A DNA stretch of 42,438 bases from an uncultured Prevotellaceae bacterium (GTDB taxonomy: Bacteria; Bacteroidota; Bacteroidia; Bacteroidales; Bacteroidaceae): contig CACZDV010000027.1 in assembly GCA_902780025.1 (NCBI GenBank), positions 1-42,438 of the forward strand. The letters are read 5' to 3'. The position numbers and the translations under genes are program-made. The notes below the pieces were generated by a model. The model saw only the letters and a program-made list of their open reading frames with translations. It made no database searches and had not been told where the DNA came from. Below are positions 41,427 to 42,438 of this stretch, one piece after another; the first letter of the stretch is position 1; each line of letters begins with the position of its first letter.

Positions 41427-42194
41427 ATGATGAAAAAAACAGTGAAGAATATTCTTGCAGCCATAGCAGTTATGGCTATGCCGACGGCAGGTGTTGCTCA
41501 GGAGAAAGTAGAATGTTCGGTTAGTGCCGACATCATCAGCCATTACATCTGGCGTGGTCAGGATTTAGGCAGTTTCAGCGTACAGCCGACAGCTAACGTC
41601 AGCTGGCAGGGCTTGTCCTTGGGCTTCTTCGGTAGTACGGGCTTCTCACCCGACGACACCAAGGAGATAGATGTTACACTGGGTGTCCAGCGCTGGGGTG
41701 TCAATATTGGTGTGACTGACTATTGGATTTCTGGCGTAGAGAAGAATGACCGTTATCTGTATTTCGACGAGATGAAGGGTGCCCACAAGCTGGAGGCCAA
41801 CCTCGGTTATTCCTGTAAGTACTTCAGTCTGCAGGCTTATACTTTTTTCTGGGGAAAGGACTTGAAAATCAATGGCGAGAAAGCTTATTCTACGTTTGTT
41901 GAGTTGACTGTACCCTTTAGCCTGGGCGGTGTCGACTGGAAGTTGCGAGGTGGCATGACTCCGTTTGAGAGTGCTGGTTATACAGAACCCATGGGCACCG
42001 AAGGCGTTGCGGCCACTATGGTGAAGGCCAACTACGACTATGCTGAAGGACCTGCTTGTGTGGAAGCAGCACTGCGCGCAACCAAGATGGTGGACGTAGG
42101 ATTCTCGAAGTTGCCCATCTTTGCAGAGTTCAATGTGAACCCTTATCTCCAGACGACGAACGTCATTTTCGGTCTGACGCTCGGCGTATTCTGA
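41427..42194 (+). CDS. Outer-membrane beta-barrel protein, porin-like
   Basis: The 255-residue protein has a signal peptide (AAIAVMAMPTAGVAQ) and starts its mature part with VECSVSADIISHYIWRGQDL, a pattern of TorF-like putative porins and related barrel proteins. Alternating amphipathic strands follow (LSLGFFGSTGFS, VTLGVQRWGVNIGVTDYW, WKLRGGMTPF), ending in VIFGLTLGVF with terminal Phe, the usual barrel-insertion signal. Transported substrate is unknown. It stands alone with its own promoter and a hairpin downstream. ATG at 41427 or 41430. Confidence 0.72.
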   Translation: MMKKTVKNILAAIAVMAMPTAGVAQEKVECSVSADIISHYIWRGQDLGSFSVQPTANVSWQGLSLGFFGSTGFSPDDTKEIDVTLGVQRWGVNIGVTDYWISGVEKNDRYLYFDEMKGAHKLEANLGYSCKYFSLQAYTFFWGKDLKINGEKAYSTFVELTVPFSLGGVDWKLRGGMTPFESAGYTEPMGTEGVAATMVKANYDYAEGPACVEAALRATKMVDVGFSKLPIFAEFNVNPYLQTTNVIFGLTLGVF

Positions 42195-42209
42195 TATAGA
42201 CTAAAAAAG

Positions 42210-42239
42210 TCCGCTGCAACTCTCACGAGCAACAGCGGA
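42210..42239 (-). terminator. Strong hairpin after the barrel gene, terminator-like on the minus strand
   Basis: TCCGCTG (42210-42216) pairs with CAGCGGA (42233-42239), with an inner CTC/GAG stem. Read on the minus strand it is followed by CTTTTTT, the order of an intrinsic terminator. On the plus strand it has no T run. It could end a minus-strand transcript entering from the right. Confidence 0.5.
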
Positions 42240-42286
42240 ACAAGCCTATGTTTAACTAAAAATCCTTTTCTCTAAAAGAAATTTTC

Positions 42287-42366
42287 AGCCCACAAGGGCT
42301 AAAAATTTGAAAGTTTAAATGGATGTCTCACGACGGCCACCTGTTATCCTACAGTTGAAAACTTTC
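42287..42366 (+). other. Foldable stretch at right edge, likely leader of the next gene
   Basis: AGCCC/GGGCT (42287-42291, 42296-42300), flanked by AAATTTT/AAAATTT, forms a long stem with an ACAA loop. GAAAGTTT and AAAACTTTC, about 40 bases apart, pair around it and the CACGACGGCCACC segment. The rest to 42438 is A/C-rich (ACTAAAAACCTAAAAC-like) with no gene. This looks like the 5' leader of a gene beyond the edge, or a small RNA. Confidence 0.35.
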
Positions 42367-42438
42367 TTTTACCAATAACTAAAAACCTAAAACTATAAAT
42401 ATTACTACTAACCTAAAACAATCTATTAACCTTTTGTC

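Overview
The window reads as chromosome of a Bacteroidales bacterium, most likely Prevotella or a close relative. Supporting this are several promoters of the Bacteroidetes -7 type (TAnnTTTG), a type V (Mfa/Fim-like) pilus operon, families seen mainly in this phylum (DUF3575, DUF3868, DUF6089, DUF6242, BspA-like leucine-rich repeats), and the order uppS-bamA-ompH-ompH-murI. No tRNA, rRNA, transposase, integrase or CRISPR array was seen.

Layout. (1) 1-2.3 kb is accessory: a Zn-finger/helix-turn-helix protein running off the left edge, a short BspA-like fragment with a foldable leader, and a DUF4160-DUF2442 pair, all on the minus strand. (2) 2.3-3.16 kb is a repeat-rich intergenic locus (called R1 here). 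(3) 3.2-10.3 kb holds an SLC13-type transporter and a tripartite RND efflux system (adaptor, pump, TolC-like channel). (4) 10.35-12.9 kb holds upp (minus) and pckA (plus). (5) 13.1-21.9 kb is the pilus operon: DUF3575, DUF3868/OmpA-like, major fimbrillin, Mfa2-like anchor, minor fimbrillin and tip-like subunit. (6) 21.9-22.5 kb is a second repeat-rich locus (R2). (7) 22.5-31.5 kb holds a 2815-residue secreted protein followed after one base by a TlpA-like lipoprotein. (8) 31.6-31.7 kb is an apparent 31-residue membrane-peptide gene with its own promoter and terminator. (9) 31.8-39.7 kb is the envelope-biogenesis block: DUF6242, DUF6089, uppS, bamA, three Skp/OmpH paralogues and murI. (10) 39.7-41.2 kb is a LolC/FtsX-type permease and rbfA on the minus strand, followed by an outer-membrane barrel protein and a foldable stretch reaching the right edge.

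The most unusual signal is the relationship between R1 and R2, 19 kb apart. Both combine (a) an array of inverted and direct G-rich words around a conserved core (CTGAAA, then CGATGTACA, then TTTG at fixed spacing), (b) direct repeats with a 22-bp period, and (c) a TTTAGTC/GTCSGAC palindrome array, also with a period of about 22 bp. The word differs between loci (GGGAGGT in R1, GTGAGGT in R2), yet both arms of the inverted repeats change together, so pairing is kept. Five arrays of differing sequence share the same period. I recognise no named element with this build.

A second theme is short 7-8 bp purine/pyrimidine repeats. They abut stop codons, separate genes inside operons, enter coding regions, and in bamA and the first ompH form complementary arms on either side of the start codon.
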